The notes under the pieces: model-generated
Databases searched by the model: none
The model's input: the letters and a program-made list of their open reading frames with translations, nothing else
What the model was told of the DNA's origin: nothing
Position numbers and translations under genes: made by a program
Assembly: GCA_017848795.1 (NCBI GenBank)
Contig: JAFIHG010000051.1
Coordinates: 1-64,000, forward strand
From: Candidatus Nanopelagicales bacterium
GTDB lineage: Bacteria > Actinomycetota > Actinomycetes > S36-B12 > CAIYMF01
Reading direction: 5' to 3'
Length of the DNA stretch: 64,000 nucleotides
In this document: in pieces, positions 46,339-55,689 of the stretch
Numbering within the stretch: position 1 is the first letter of the stretch
How the letters are laid out: every line of letters begins with the position of its first letter

Positions 46339-47712
46339 ATGCAGGTCCATGACAGTGTCGTCGCCTTGATCGGTGACACCCCGCTGGTGCGGCTGAACTC
46401 GGTCACGGCCGACCTCGGGCCCCACGCCCCGCAGGTGCTGGCGAAGGTCGAGTACTTCAACCCCGGCGGCTCGGTGAAGGACCGCATCGCGACCCGCATG
46501 ATCGAGGCGGCGGAGGCGTCCGGGGAACTGCGCCCGGGCGGCACCATCGTGGAGCCGACGAGCGGGAACACCGGGGTCGGCCTCGCCCTCGTGGCCCAGC
46601 AGCGCGGGTACCACTGCATCTTCGTGTGCCCGGACAAGGTGAGCCTCGACAAGCAGAACGTGCTGCGGGCGTACGGTGCCGACGTCGTCGTCTGCCCGAC
46701 CGCCGTCGACCCGGAGGACCCGCGCTCGTACTACTCGGTCTCCGACCGGCTCGCCGCCGAGACCGAGGGTGGTTGGAAACCGAACCAGTACGCCAACCCG
46801 GAGAACCCGCGCTCGCACTTCGAGTCCACCGGGCCGGAGCTGTGGAAGCAGACCGACGGGCGCATCACGCACTTCGTCGCGGGCGTCGGGACCGGCGGCA
46901 CGATCAGCGGCACCGGCCGCTACCTCAAGCAGGTCAGCGACGGGCGCGTACGCGTCGTCGGCGCCGACCCTGTCGGGTCGGTGTACTCCGGCGGCACCGG
47001 GCGGCCGTACCTGGTCGAGGGCGTCGGCGAGGACTTCTGGCCCGAGACGTACGACCGGGAGGTCTGCGACGAGATCGTCGCGGTGTCGGACCGGGACTCG
47101 TTCCTGATGACCCGGCGCCTAGCACGCGAGGAGGGGCTGCTGGTCGGTGGCTCCTGCGGGATGGCGGTGCAGGCGGCCCTCGAGGTCGCCGGTCGGGCGG
47201 GCCCGGAGGACCTGGTCGTGGTGCTGCTGCCGGACGGCGGCCGCGGGTACCTGTCCAAGGTGTTCGACGACGAGTGGATGTCCGACTACGGGTTCCTGCG
47301 CACCCCGGGGGAGCGGACCGTGGGCGACGTGCTGCACGGCAAGGGCGGGGCGCTGCCGTCGCTAGTGCACACCCACCCGCACGAGACCGTGCGCGAGGCC
47401 ATCGACATCCTGCGCGAGTACGCCGTCTCCCAGCTGCCGGTCGTCAAGGCCGAGCCGCCCGTGATGGCCGCCGAGATCGTCGGATCGGTCGGGGAGCGGC
47501 ACCTGCTCGACGCGCTGTTCGCCGGTACGGCACAGCTCTCGGACACGCTCGACCGGCACATGACGGCCCCGCTGCCGATGGTCGGTGCCGGTGAGCCGGT
47601 GGCCGCGGCGGTGACGGCGCTGGAGGCGGCCGACGCGGCCGTCGTCGTGGACGACGGCCTCCCCGTCGGTGTCGTGACGCGGCAGGACCTGCTGGCCTAT
47701 CTCGCCCGTTGA
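46339..47712 (+). CDS. cbs: Cystathionine beta-synthase
   Basis: A PLP enzyme joining serine (or O-acetylserine) and homocysteine to cystathionine. The 457 residues have the catalytic Lys47 in NPGGSVKDRI, the substrate loop EPTSGNTGVGL (72-82), the PLP-phosphate loop GVGTGGTISGTGRYL and LLPDGGRGYLSKVFDDEWM. A pair of CBS domains covers about 335-457, a likely adenosyl-ligand sensor. The first ATG fits the predicted promoter. A gamma-synthase gene lies 4.6 kb downstream, completing transsulfuration. Confidence 0.94.
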   Translation: MQVHDSVVALIGDTPLVRLNSVTADLGPHAPQVLAKVEYFNPGGSVKDRIATRMIEAAEASGELRPGGTIVEPTSGNTGVGLALVAQQRGYHCIFVCPDKVSLDKQNVLRAYGADVVVCPTAVDPEDPRSYYSVSDRLAAETEGGWKPNQYANPENPRSHFESTGPELWKQTDGRITHFVAGVGTGGTISGTGRYLKQVSDGRVRVVGADPVGSVYSGGTGRPYLVEGVGEDFWPETYDREVCDEIVAVSDRDSFLMTRRLAREEGLLVGGSCGMAVQAALEVAGRAGPEDLVVVLLPDGGRGYLSKVFDDEWMSDYGFLRTPGERTVGDVLHGKGGALPSLVHTHPHETVREAIDILREYAVSQLPVVKAEPPVMAAEIVGSVGERHLLDALFAGTAQLSDTLDRHMTAPLPMVGAGEPVAAAVTALEAADAAVVVDDGLPVGVVTRQDLLAYLAR

Positions 47713-47720
47713 GCGGGAAG

Positions 47721-47764
47721 AACGGTCGTTTCCCAGCGCCCGCGCGCCACGGGAAGCGACCGTT
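47721..47764. terminator. Hairpin after cbs, related to the one at 49369
   Basis: A 14-bp stem (47721-47734 with 47751-47764, one G-T wobble) around a 16-nt loop, eight bases after the cbs stop. The arm contains TCGTTTCCC, shared with the hairpin at 49369-49416. Confidence 0.7.
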
Positions 47765-47842
47765 TCATAGATGTTGGGGTCCTGCAGGAGCCGGGTTAGG
47801 GTGTCCCGGCCCTACGACCTCCGCAGGGCGGGAGAGGACTCC

Positions 47843-49291
47843 ATGACGCTGCGCCCCGCCGCCGCACTGCCCGCTGCTCTGGCCGGTGCGCTGGCCCTCG
47901 GGCTGCTCACGCCGCTGCCGGTGGCGACCGGTGCGGACCTCACCGCCCAGGCGTCCACCCACCGCGTCGCGGGAAGCGGCGACCCGTACTTCCCGAGCTA
48001 CGGCAACCGCGGCTACGACGTGCAGCACTACACGATCCGCGACTCGTACGACCTGCGCAGCGGGCGGCTGCGCGGCCAGACCGTCATCGACGCCGTCGCG
48101 ACGTCGGGACGTACGCGCGTCGCGTTCGACCTGGTGCTGCGGCCGGTCGCGGTCAAGGTCAACGGCGCGCCGGCGAGGTTCCGTCACGTGAAGGGGCGCA
48201 AGGTCGTCGCGACGCTGCCGAGCCCGGCGCAGGCGGGCGACAAGCTGCGGGTGAGCGTCCGCTACCGGGGGGTCCCGGAGACGACGGACCGCGGCAAGCT
48301 GTACTCCCCGTGGCTTTCGGGCCCGCGTGAGGTGGCCGCGGTGGGCGAGCCGGAGATCTGCGCCTGGTGGTTCGCCTGCAACGACCGGCCGGCCGACAAG
48401 GCGACGTACGACATCGCGGTGCAGGTCCCCAGGGGCAACAAGGTCATCAGCAACGGCGTGCTCGTGTCCCGCGAGCGCACCGCCAAGAACACCACGTGGC
48501 GCTGGCGGATGAACGACCCGATGGCGGCGTACCTCGCGTTCTTCGTGGCCGGCAAGTTCGACGTCGTCAACACCCGCGCGAACGGCCTACCCGCGGTGTA
48601 CGCCGTGTCGCGCCAGTTCGACAAGCGCGACCGGCAACGTCAGATGGCGATGCTCAAGCGCACCCCCGGTGTCGTGAGCTGGCTCGCCGGGCAGTACGGG
48701 CCGTACCCGTTCGACGCGCTCGGCGGCGTCGTCATCTCGCTGTTCTCCGGGTTCGCGCTGGAGAACCAGTCCCGGCCGGTCTACTACCCGTACCTGCTCG
48801 GGCCCGGCGACTTCTCCGTCGTCGTGCACGAGCTCGCGCACCAATGGTTCGGCGACTCGGTGTCGGTGCGCACCTGGCGCGACATCTGGCTCAACGAGGG
48901 CTTTGCCACGTACTCCGAGTGGCTCTACCGGGCCGAGCACGGCGGGCGCAGCGTCGACGAGCAGCTGCGCCGCGCGTACGACGCCCACCCGGCGGGCGCG
49001 TCGTTCTGGAAGGTGCGCATCGGCGACCCGGGGGCCAAGAAGCTGTTCTCCGACCCGGTGTACGACCGCGGTGCGATGGCTGTCGCGGCGCTGAGCAAGC
49101 GCATCGGGCCGGCCACACTCACGGCGCTGCTGCGCACGTGGGTCGCCCAGCACCGCTACGGCAACGCCGACATCGCGCAGTTCATCGCGCTCGCCGAGCA
49201 GACGAGTGGCCAGGACCTGACCGCGTTCTTCCGGGCGTGGCTCTACACCGGGGCCAAGCCCGCCCGTACCGCGGCCAACGGCCTCGCCTGA
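47843..49291 (+). CDS. Secreted M1-family metallopeptidase
   Basis: A 482-residue aminopeptidase-like protein with a signal peptide (ALPAALAGALALGLLTPLPVATGA). The N-terminal beta domain (about 40-230) leads to the catalytic domain with FALENQSRP in place of GAMEN, the zinc motif HELAHQWFG (His329, Glu330, His333) and Glu352 in NEGFATYSEW. The C-terminal domain IV is short, as in many actinobacterial secreted members. The ATG at 47843 follows GGGAGAGG; an in-frame ATG at 47771 would bury the signal peptide. Confidence 0.92.
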   Translation: MTLRPAAALPAALAGALALGLLTPLPVATGADLTAQASTHRVAGSGDPYFPSYGNRGYDVQHYTIRDSYDLRSGRLRGQTVIDAVATSGRTRVAFDLVLRPVAVKVNGAPARFRHVKGRKVVATLPSPAQAGDKLRVSVRYRGVPETTDRGKLYSPWLSGPREVAAVGEPEICAWWFACNDRPADKATYDIAVQVPRGNKVISNGVLVSRERTAKNTTWRWRMNDPMAAYLAFFVAGKFDVVNTRANGLPAVYAVSRQFDKRDRQRQMAMLKRTPGVVSWLAGQYGPYPFDALGGVVISLFSGFALENQSRPVYYPYLLGPGDFSVVVHELAHQWFGDSVSVRTWRDIWLNEGFATYSEWLYRAEHGGRSVDEQLRRAYDAHPAGASFWKVRIGDPGAKKLFSDPVYDRGAMAVAALSKRIGPATLTALLRTWVAQHRYGNADIAQFIALAEQTSGQDLTAFFRAWLYTGAKPARTAANGLA

Positions 49292-49368
49292 GGGCGCGGT
49301 CGGGCCGGGGACTGCGCAAGGGCTGCCTGACTGACCCCCAAGACCGGATCGGCGAGCGGGAATGGGGG

Positions 49369-49416
49369 GAAAACGTCGTTTCCCGGGTCTGTCAGGGGCC
49401 GGGAAACGACGTTTTC
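49369..49416. terminator. Perfect 16-bp hairpin between convergent genes
   Basis: 49369-49384 is the exact reverse complement of 49401-49416, around a 16-nt loop. The loop is itself GC-rich. It lies between the ends of the M1 peptidase and msrA genes and should terminate both. Confidence 0.8.
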
Positions 49417-49450
49417 TCCTGCTTCCGCCAGCATCCCGGTGCGTGGGCGG

Positions 49451-50104
49451 TCAGAGCGGCGGGAGGGTGATGCCGGTCTCGGCGTGGCAGTCGTACCCGT
49501 GCGGATGACTGAAGAGGTACTGCTGGTGGAGCGGCTCTGCGAACCAGAAGGGCTTGTCCGCGGCCGGTGCCAGTTCGGTGGTGATGGGGTCGAACCCCTT
49601 GGCGCGCAGGACGGCGTCGTACGCGTCCCGGGTCCGTACCGCGAGGTCCGCCTGCTCGTCGGTAGTCCAGTAGAGCGTCGAGCGGTACTGCGTGCCGACG
49701 TCGTTGCCCTGCCGGTAGCCCTGGGTCGGGTCGTGGTTCTCCCAGAACACCTTGAGCAGGTCGTACGTCGCGACGCGGGCCGGGTCGTAGACGACGACGA
49801 CGTTCTCGGCGTGGCCGGTCCGTCCGGTGCAGACCTCCTCGTACGTCGGGTTGGGCGTGTAGCCCCCCTGGTACCCGACCGCGGTCGTGTAGACACCCGG
49901 CACCTGCCAGAGCCGCTTCTCCGCGCCCCAGAAGCAGCCGAAGCCGAAGTAGAGCGCTACGTGGCCGTCCGGGTACGGCGGCAGCAGCGGGGTGCCGAGG
50001 ACCAGGTGCGTGTCCGCCGGCTGGAAGACCGGGCGCTCACGGCCCGGCAGGGCCTGCTCGGCGCCGACCATCGCGGCTCGAGGGCGGGAGAGGGAGGAGA
50101 ACAT
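49451..50104 (-). CDS. msrA: Peptide methionine sulfoxide reductase MsrA
   Basis: Repairs methionine-S-sulfoxide. The 217 residues contain the catalytic GCFWGAE motif with Cys57, GYQGGYTPNPTYEEVCTGRTGHAE, and a C-terminal resolving Cys in HGYDCHAETG. The N-terminal extension of about 45 residues matches the longer MsrA group. The ATG at 50104 has AAAGG six bases upstream; the upstream in-frame sequence is not conserved. Confidence 0.94.
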   Translation of the reverse strand: MFSSLSRPRAAMVGAEQALPGRERPVFQPADTHLVLGTPLLPPYPDGHVALYFGFGCFWGAEKRLWQVPGVYTTAVGYQGGYTPNPTYEEVCTGRTGHAENVVVVYDPARVATYDLLKVFWENHDPTQGYRQGNDVGTQYRSTLYWTTDEQADLAVRTRDAYDAVLRAKGFDPITTELAPAADKPFWFAEPLHQQYLFSHPHGYDCHAETGITLPPL

Positions 50105-50245
50105 GGCGCGCCTTTCGTCGACTGCTCCTGGGTGCTGCAACCACCGGGGACCTCTCCACTGTTCCACCTGAACGGCGCCACGTCTCAACCGCGCGGCAGG
50201 CGCGGCCGATGAAGCACGGGGGAGGGGACAGAGCGGAGGCCGGGC

Positions 50246-52252
50246 GTGAGTGCACCACGGACGGGTGCGGTGCGGGTACGGGTGCTCGCCATCGGCGGGT
50301 TCGTGCTCGGGTTGGCGTTCGTCACCGCGGCCGCGGTGCTGCTCGTCATGGGCTCGAGCAGCACCCATGAGGCGCAGGCCCGCCAGCAGACCGAGGTGTC
50401 GGCTGCGGCGCAGCAGGCCGCGACGGCGTACTCCCGCCAGGTCGACGTGGTGCGGCTCGCGGCGCTGCTGGCCGGTCGTGATCCCCGACTGACGGCGGTC
50501 GTGCAGCACGGTACGCGGGCGAGCGCCGCCGAACGCGCCGCGGCGCGCCAGGCGCTCGAGGACGTGGTGACGCTGCGGGTGGGGCTCGCCTCGGTCGCCC
50601 GGTTGCGCAGTGCGAGCGGTGTCGAGCTGGTCCGTGCCGTCGACCGGCCGGAGTCCGGGCCGGTTGCCACCAAGCCGATCGTGACAAGCGGCCTGGTGGC
50701 GGCGCTCGCCGACCCGGGGAGCGTCTCCACCTCGATGCCCCACCTGTCGGGCGTGCTCGGCGTCGATGTCGTGAGCACGGCTGTCGCGGTCGGTCCCTCA
50801 CCGGCGCTCGGCGCCATCGAGATCGAGACGCCGGTCGCCTGGCTCACCCAGATGGCCGCCCAGAGCGTCGGCATCGATCATGAGCTGCGCTTCGTCAGCC
50901 CGTCGGAGGCCGAGCACCGGCTGGGCGCCGGCCCGCGCCAGCCGTTCGGGGTCACGCCGGGCGCGGACGAGACGACGGGCTGGGCGCGGACCGCGTTCGA
51001 CGACCAGGTGCGCGGTGCCATCGGGCTGGACTCGGTCGTGACGGTGCAGGAGCCGACCGCGCACGGCGCTGACACCCGTACGCCGCTCGCGGTGCTGCTC
51101 GGCGTGCTGGGGCTCGCCCTGCTGCTGGTGGCACTCGGCGCGGTGCTGGTGATGCTGCGCCGCACCAGGCGCGCCCGGCGCGCCGCGCTCGAGGCGAACC
51201 GGCGGCTGCAGGAACGGCTCGCCGACATGTCCACCGCGCTCGGGCAGGTCGCGGCCGGTGACCTCGCCGCCGCGCTGCCGGTCCAGGAGTTCGAGGACGG
51301 CGCGCTGCGCAGCATGGCCAGTTCCTTCGAGTCGACGCTGGGACGGCTGCGCGACCTGGTCTCCCAGGCGCAGCGCAACGGCACCTCGCTGGCGCAGGCC
51401 TCGGTGGAACTGCGAGCGGCGGCTGCCCAGCAGGCGGGCGCGGCGACCGAGCAGAGCAGCGTGGTGACCGAGACCACCGCGACGATCGAGGAACTCGCGG
51501 CGACGGCGGCGCAGATCGCACAGACCGCGGAGCAGGTGGCGCAGGCGGCGGCGGAGACGCTGCGGCTCACCGAGGAGGGACGCGCCGCGGTCGGTGCATC
51601 GGTCGACGCCATGGACGCGCTCACCGCGCGGGTGTCCGCAATCGGCACCCGCGCGGTGGGCCTGGGGGAGACGGGCCGGCAGATCAGCCAGATCCTCGGC
51701 GTCATCGACGACCTGTCCGAGCGTACGAACCTGCTCGCCCTCAACGCGGCGATCGAGGCGGCGCGCGCCGGGGAGCAGGGGCAGGGGTTTGCGGTCGTGG
51801 CCGCCGAGGTGCGCCGGCTCGCCGAACGGGCGCGTGCCTCGACGACGCAGATCCAGGCGCTCGTGACCCGGATCGCCACCGAGTCGAGCGCCGCCGAGGC
51901 GGCCGCGCAGGAGGGCCGCCACGAGGTGGAACGGGCGCGCGGTGTCGCGTACGAGGTGGCCGGTGCCCTCGAGCGGATCGCGGGGATGGTCGACGAGACG
52001 ACCATGGCGACCCGCGAGATCTCGATCGCGACCCAGCAGCAGCGCTCCGCCTCCGACCAGGTCGTGGTGGCGATGGGCCAGGTCTCCGACACCTCACGCC
52101 AGTACGCGGTCGGCTCCCGGCAGGCAGCCGCCTCCGCCCAGGAGCTGGCGATGCTCGCGGAGGCGATGGAGGCGACGATCCGCACCTTCTCGACCGATGC
52201 GGTGCCGGACGCCGACGAGGGGTCGCGCGAGGAGGCGGTCGTACCCGTCTGA
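50246..52252 (+). CDS. Methyl-accepting chemotaxis-type receptor
   Basis: The 668-residue receptor has a first span at about 10-35, an extracytoplasmic sensor of about 245 residues, a second span near 282-307, a HAMP-like segment and a long coiled coil. The signalling tip is intact: [41 protein letters not shown], written here in family form. No canonical C-terminal CheR pentapeptide is evident. No che or flagellar genes lie in the window. A GGAGG 7 bases before the GTG serves as ribosome binding site. Confidence 0.92.
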   Translation: MSAPRTGAVRVRVLAIGGFVLGLAFVTAAAVLLVMGSSSTHEAQARQQTEVSAAAQQAATAYSRQVDVVRLAALLAGRDPRLTAVVQHGTRASAAERAAARQALEDVVTLRVGLASVARLRSASGVELVRAVDRPESGPVATKPIVTSGLVAALADPGSVSTSMPHLSGVLGVDVVSTAVAVGPSPALGAIEIETPVAWLTQMAAQSVGIDHELRFVSPSEAEHRLGAGPRQPFGVTPGADETTGWARTAFDDQVRGAIGLDSVVTVQEPTAHGADTRTPLAVLLGVLGLALLLVALGAVLVMLRRTRRARRAALEANRRLQERLADMSTALGQVAAGDLAAALPVQEFEDGALRSMASSFESTLGRLRDLVSQAQRNGTSLAQASVELRAAAAQQAGAATEQSSVVTETTATIEELAATAAQIAQTAEQVAQAAAETLRLTEEGRAAVGASVDAMDALTARVSAIGTRAVGLGETGRQISQILGVIDDLSERTNLLALNAAIEAARAGEQGQGFAVVAAEVRRLAERARASTTQIQALVTRIATESSAAEAAAQEGRHEVERARGVAYEVAGALERIAGMVDETTMATREISIATQQQRSASDQVVVAMGQVSDTSRQYAVGSRQAAASAQELAMLAEAMEATIRTFSTDAVPDADEGSREEAVVPV

Positions 52253-52277
52253 GCGCCGCCCGTCCGCGGCGACCGCA

Positions 52278-52289
52278 TAGCCTGCTGGC
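52278..52289 (+). promoter_or_regulatory. Predicted leaderless promoter of the cystathionine gamma-synthase gene
   Basis: TAGCCT at 52278-52283, six bases, then ATG at 52290. No Shine-Dalgarno sequence and no riboswitch-sized leader. Confidence 0.5.
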
Positions 52290-53474
52290 ATGGATGCTTC
52301 GCTCGGTTCGTCCGCGCCCGGTTTCGAGACGCTCGCGATCCACGCCGGTCAGGAGCCTGACGCCGCGACGGGGGCCGTCGTCCCACCCATCTACCAGGTC
52401 TCGACGTACGCCCAGGACGGCGTCGGCGGGCTGCGCGGCGGGTACGAGTACTCCCGCTCGGCGAACCCGACCCGCGACGCGCTGCAGGAGTGCCTCGCCG
52501 CGCTCGAGGACCCCTCAGGCGCGGCGGCCGGCACCACCCGGGGCCTGGCGTTCGCCTCCGGACTGGCGGCCGAGGACACCCTGGTGCGCACCGTCTGCGC
52601 GCCGGGCTCGCACGTCGTGATCCCCGACGACGCGTACGGCGGCACGTACCGGCTCTTCGACCGGGTGGCGCGGCCCTGGGGGGTCGACTACACGCCGGCC
52701 CGGCTCACCGACGTGGCCGCGGTGCGCGCCGCGATCGAGCCGGGCCGCACCCGGATGGTGTGGATCGAGACCCCGACCAACCCGCTGCTGCGCGTCGCCG
52801 ACATCGCCGCGCTCGCCGCCGTCGCCCACGAGGCGGGCGCGATCCTGGTGGTGGACAACACCTTCGCCTCGCCGTACCTGCAGCAACCGCTGCTGCTCGG
52901 CGCCGACGTCGTCGTGCACTCCACGACGAAGTACCTCGGCGGGCACAGCGACGTCGTCGGAGGCGCGCTCGTCTGCAACGACCCCGAGCTCGGCGAGCAG
53001 CTCGCGTACCACCAGAACGCGATGGGCGCGGTCGCCGGGCCCTTCGACGCGTGGCTGACGCTGCGCGGCATCAAGACCCTGGCGGTACGCATGGACCGGC
53101 ACTGCGCGAACGCCCGCGCGGTGACCGACCTGCTCGTGGACCACGACCGGGTGAGCGAGGTGTTCTACCCGGGGCTGGCCGGCCATGACGGTCACGACGT
53201 CGCGGTCAAGCAGATGCGCGACTTCGGCGGAATGGTCTCGTTCCGCGTCGTCGGCGGCCAGGACGCCGCGGTGGCGGTGTGCGATCGGGCGCGGCTGTTC
53301 ACCCTCGGGGAGTCGCTCGGCGGGGTCGAGTCGCTCATCGAGCACCCGGGCCGGATGACCCATGCCAGTGCTGCCGGTTCGCCGCTGGAGGTGCCGGACG
53401 ACCTGGTCCGGCTCTCGGTCGGCATCGAGCACCTCGACGACCTGGTCGGTGACCTGGCCCAGGCCCTGGGGTGA
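52290..53474 (+). CDS. Cystathionine gamma-synthase/lyase family PLP enzyme
   Basis: The 394 residues belong to the Cys/Met metabolism PLP family: YEYSRSANPTRDALQ, FASGLAAED, WIETPTNPLLRVADI, VVDNTFASPYLQQPLLLGAD and the Schiff-base Lys214 in HSTTKYLGGHSD. Family members make or cleave cystathionine; the presence of cbs nearby makes a role in the cysteine-methionine interchange likely, but synthase and lyase cannot be told apart here. The stop overlaps the following GTG by four bases. Confidence 0.92.
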   Translation: MDASLGSSAPGFETLAIHAGQEPDAATGAVVPPIYQVSTYAQDGVGGLRGGYEYSRSANPTRDALQECLAALEDPSGAAAGTTRGLAFASGLAAEDTLVRTVCAPGSHVVIPDDAYGGTYRLFDRVARPWGVDYTPARLTDVAAVRAAIEPGRTRMVWIETPTNPLLRVADIAALAAVAHEAGAILVVDNTFASPYLQQPLLLGADVVVHSTTKYLGGHSDVVGGALVCNDPELGEQLAYHQNAMGAVAGPFDAWLTLRGIKTLAVRMDRHCANARAVTDLLVDHDRVSEVFYPGLAGHDGHDVAVKQMRDFGGMVSFRVVGGQDAAVAVCDRARLFTLGESLGGVESLIEHPGRMTHASAAGSPLEVPDDLVRLSVGIEHLDDLVGDLAQALG

Positions 53475-54817
53475 GCCCGGCGTACATCGCCTGCGTCGAC
53501 GTCGGCTCCACCTGGACCAAGGCCGCGGCGGTGGCCGACGACGGCACGCTGCTGGCCAGCGCCTCCGCGCCCACCACGAGCGCGCCGGGGCGCGACGTGC
53601 TGGAGGGCCTGGGCGCCGCGCTCGACCAGCTGACCGCGGCGCTCGGCCGGCGCCCCGCCACGGTGCGGGCCTGCTCGTCGGCCGGGGGCGGGCTGCGGCT
53701 CGCCGTCGTCGGGTACGAGCGGGCCGTCACCGCGGAAGCCGGGGCGCGCGTGGCGCTCTCGGCCGGTGCGCGGGTGGTGCACGTGGCGGCCGGACGACTC
53801 GACCGTGCGGCGCTCGCCGCGCTGCGCGAGGCACGGCCGGACGTCGTGCTGCTCGTCGGCGGGACCGACGGCGGTGACACCGAAGTGTTGCTGCACAACG
53901 GGTCGCGGCTCGCCGCTTCCGGCCCGCGGATCCCGTACGTCGTCGCCGGCAACGCCGAGGTGAGCGGCACCGTCGCCGCGCTGCTCCGGGAGCGCGGGCG
54001 GACCGTCAGCGCCTGCGCGAACGTGCTGCCGCGGATCGGCGTGCTCGCCCCGCTCCCCGCACGTGCGGCGATCCGCGAGGTGTTCGTACGGCACGTGATC
54101 GGCGGCAAGGGACTGTCGCGCGGCCCGCGGTTCGCCCGGTTGGTGCGGGGCGCGACGCCCGACCTCGTGCTCGCCGGCGTCGAGGTGCTCGCGGACGCGA
54201 TGGGCGGGGACGTGCTGCTGATCGACGTGGGCGGAGCGACGACCGACGTGTACTCCGTCGTGACACCGGGCGAGCAGGACGCCACGCACCGGGAGGTCGT
54301 GGAGCTGCCGTGGCGCGGACGCACCGTCGAGGGCGACCTCGGGATGCGGTGGGGCGCGAACGGTGTCGTCGACGCGGCGGTCGCCGAGAAGCTCGTCGCG
54401 CCGGGCCGTGTCCCGGTGCTCCGCGCCGCGGCGGCGCGCCGCCACGACGACGTCGGCTACCTGCCGGACACCGCCGACGAACACGACCTGGACGCGGAGC
54501 TCGCCGCGCTGGCAGCGACGGTCGCGGTCCGGCGCCACGCCCGCCCGGTCGGCACCGGCGAGGTCCGTACGGCCGGCCGTGATCTTTCCCGGGTGCGTAC
54601 CGTGCTGGCGAGCGGCGGGGTGTTCCGCCACGCCGCCGCCGAGCGGCTGGACCGGATGTTCGACGCCGTGCTGCGCGACACCGCCGGGGGGTGGCGGCTG
54701 CCCGCCGCACCCGGCCGCGGCGTCGACCGCGCGTACATGCTCGCCGCTGTCGGCCTGCTCGCCCCCGACCAGCCGTCCGCCGCCACCGCCCTCGCCCGCA
54801 CCCTCGTCACTGCCTAG
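53471..54817 (+). CDS. GlmL/MutL-family actin-fold ATPase (glutamate mutase-associated)
   Basis: The 448-residue protein has the actin-like phosphate loop CVDVGSTWTKAA at the N-terminus and a second, IDVGGATTDVYSV, near residue 255, plus VLLVGGTDGGDTEVLLHN and VIGGKGLSRGPRFARL. This pattern fits the GlmL/MutL family, encoded between the two glutamate mutase subunits in clostridia and proposed to reactivate the cobalamin enzyme. No glutamate mutase gene is present here. It is translationally coupled to the gamma-synthase. DNA-repair MutL is a different, unrelated protein. Confidence 0.82.
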   Translation: MSPAYIACVDVGSTWTKAAAVADDGTLLASASAPTTSAPGRDVLEGLGAALDQLTAALGRRPATVRACSSAGGGLRLAVVGYERAVTAEAGARVALSAGARVVHVAAGRLDRAALAALREARPDVVLLVGGTDGGDTEVLLHNGSRLAASGPRIPYVVAGNAEVSGTVAALLRERGRTVSACANVLPRIGVLAPLPARAAIREVFVRHVIGGKGLSRGPRFARLVRGATPDLVLAGVEVLADAMGGDVLLIDVGGATTDVYSVVTPGEQDATHREVVELPWRGRTVEGDLGMRWGANGVVDAAVAEKLVAPGRVPVLRAAAARRHDDVGYLPDTADEHDLDAELAALAATVAVRRHARPVGTGEVRTAGRDLSRVRTVLASGGVFRHAAAERLDRMFDAVLRDTAGGWRLPAAPGRGVDRAYMLAAVGLLAPDQPSAATALARTLVTA

Positions 54818-54846
54818 ATCACCCCAAAGGGGCGATCTAGGCAGTG
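54808..54846. terminator. 18-bp hairpin covering the stop codon of the GlmL gene
   Basis: 54808-54825 pairs with 54829-54846 (17 of 18 positions) around an AAA loop. The TAG stop at 54815-54817 lies inside the left arm, so terminator and gene end overlap. Confidence 0.8.
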
Positions 54847-54873
54847 GGACTGCCCGATCCGACCCGCAGTGAC

Positions 54874-54967
54874 GATCTTGACCACCGGCCCCCGTGGTGC
54901 AGGCGGCGCTCAAGATCGCTACTTCGGGTCTGGAAACGTAGTTGGGCTGCGCTGATCGCCCCTTTGG
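54874..54967. repeat. Second set of nested inverted repeats before the UDG gene end
   Basis: GATCTTGA (about 54874) pairs with TCAAGATC (about 54910), enclosing CCAC/GTGG arms. In addition, 54954-54967 is the exact reverse complement of 54824-54837 within the hairpin on the other side. The stretch lies at the convergence of two genes and reaches into the 3' end of the UDG gene. Confidence 0.65.
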
Positions 54968-55659
54968 GAAGAAGGTGGTGAGGGTGAGGGGAGCGTCCAG
55001 TCGACCGGTGACGCGCCCTGCGCGGCGAGCAGCGCGTTGACGCGGGAGAACGGCCGGGAGCCGAAGAAGCCGCGGTCGGCCGACATCGGCGACGGGTGCG
55101 GGCTCGCGACGTACGGCACGTCGGCGAGCAGCGGTACGACCGACTGCGCGTCCCGGCCCCAGAGCACGGCGGCAAGTGGGCCGCCGCGCGCGACGAGCGC
55201 GCGGATCGCCTGCGCGGTGACCGCCTCCCAGCCCTTGCCGCGGTGGGAACCCGGCCGGCCGGGTGCGACGGTGAGCACCCGGTTGAGCAGCAGCACCCCG
55301 CGATCGGCCCACGGCGACAGGTCGCCGCTGCTCGGGCGCGGGCAGCCGACGTCCTCGCACAGCTCCCGGTAGATGTTGGCGAGGCTGCGCGGCACCGGCC
55401 GCACCGCCGCGTCCACCGAGAAGGACAGCCCCACGGCGTGCCCGGGCGTGGGGTACGGGTCCTGCCCGATCACCAGCACGCGTACCTCGGCGAGCGGCCG
55501 GGTGAACGCGCGCAGGACGTCGCCGCCGGCGGGCAGGTAACCGCGTCCGGCTGCCAGCTCCGCGCGCAGGAACCGGCCCATGCGAGTGACGTCGGCTGCG
55601 ACTGGGGCCAGCGCCGCCGCCCAGTCCGGGGCGAGCAGGTCGTCGAGCGAGGCGGGCAC
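54919..55659 (-). CDS. ung: Uracil-DNA glycosylase, family 1
   Basis: Removes uracil from DNA at the start of base-excision repair. The 246 residues contain the water-activating loop [38 protein letters not shown] and the leucine-intercalation loop [21 protein letters not shown]. The GQDPYP variant, with Pro in place of the usual His, is the actinobacterial form. The last 20 residues are encoded within the repeat-rich gene end. The GTG lies six bases after CAGACT. Confidence 0.94.
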   Translation of the reverse strand: MPASLDDLLAPDWAAALAPVAADVTRMGRFLRAELAAGRGYLPAGGDVLRAFTRPLAEVRVLVIGQDPYPTPGHAVGLSFSVDAAVRPVPRSLANIYRELCEDVGCPRPSSGDLSPWADRGVLLLNRVLTVAPGRPGSHRGKGWEAVTAQAIRALVARGGPLAAVLWGRDAQSVVPLLADVPYVASPHPSPMSADRGFFGSRPFSRVNALLAAQGASPVDWTLPSPSPPSSQRGDQRSPTTFPDPK

Positions 55660-55671
55660 CGGCCGAGTCTG
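55660..55671 (-). promoter_or_regulatory. Predicted leaderless promoter of ung
   Basis: CAGACT (minus strand, 55666-55671), six bases, then GTG at 55659. The same hexamer precedes the gene at 19195. Confidence 0.5.
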
Positions 55672-55689
55672 CCGTACCCGGCGGACCGG

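Noticed and set aside
53471-54817. DNA mismatch repair protein MutL
   Set aside because: The name is shared, but the protein has actin-like phosphate loops, not the GHKL ATPase motifs of repair MutL.
54919-55659. Missing active-site His in the UDG water-activating loop (GQDPYP)
   Set aside because: This substitution is usual in actinobacterial family 1 enzymes as far as I know; the catalytic Asp and the HPSP loop are intact.
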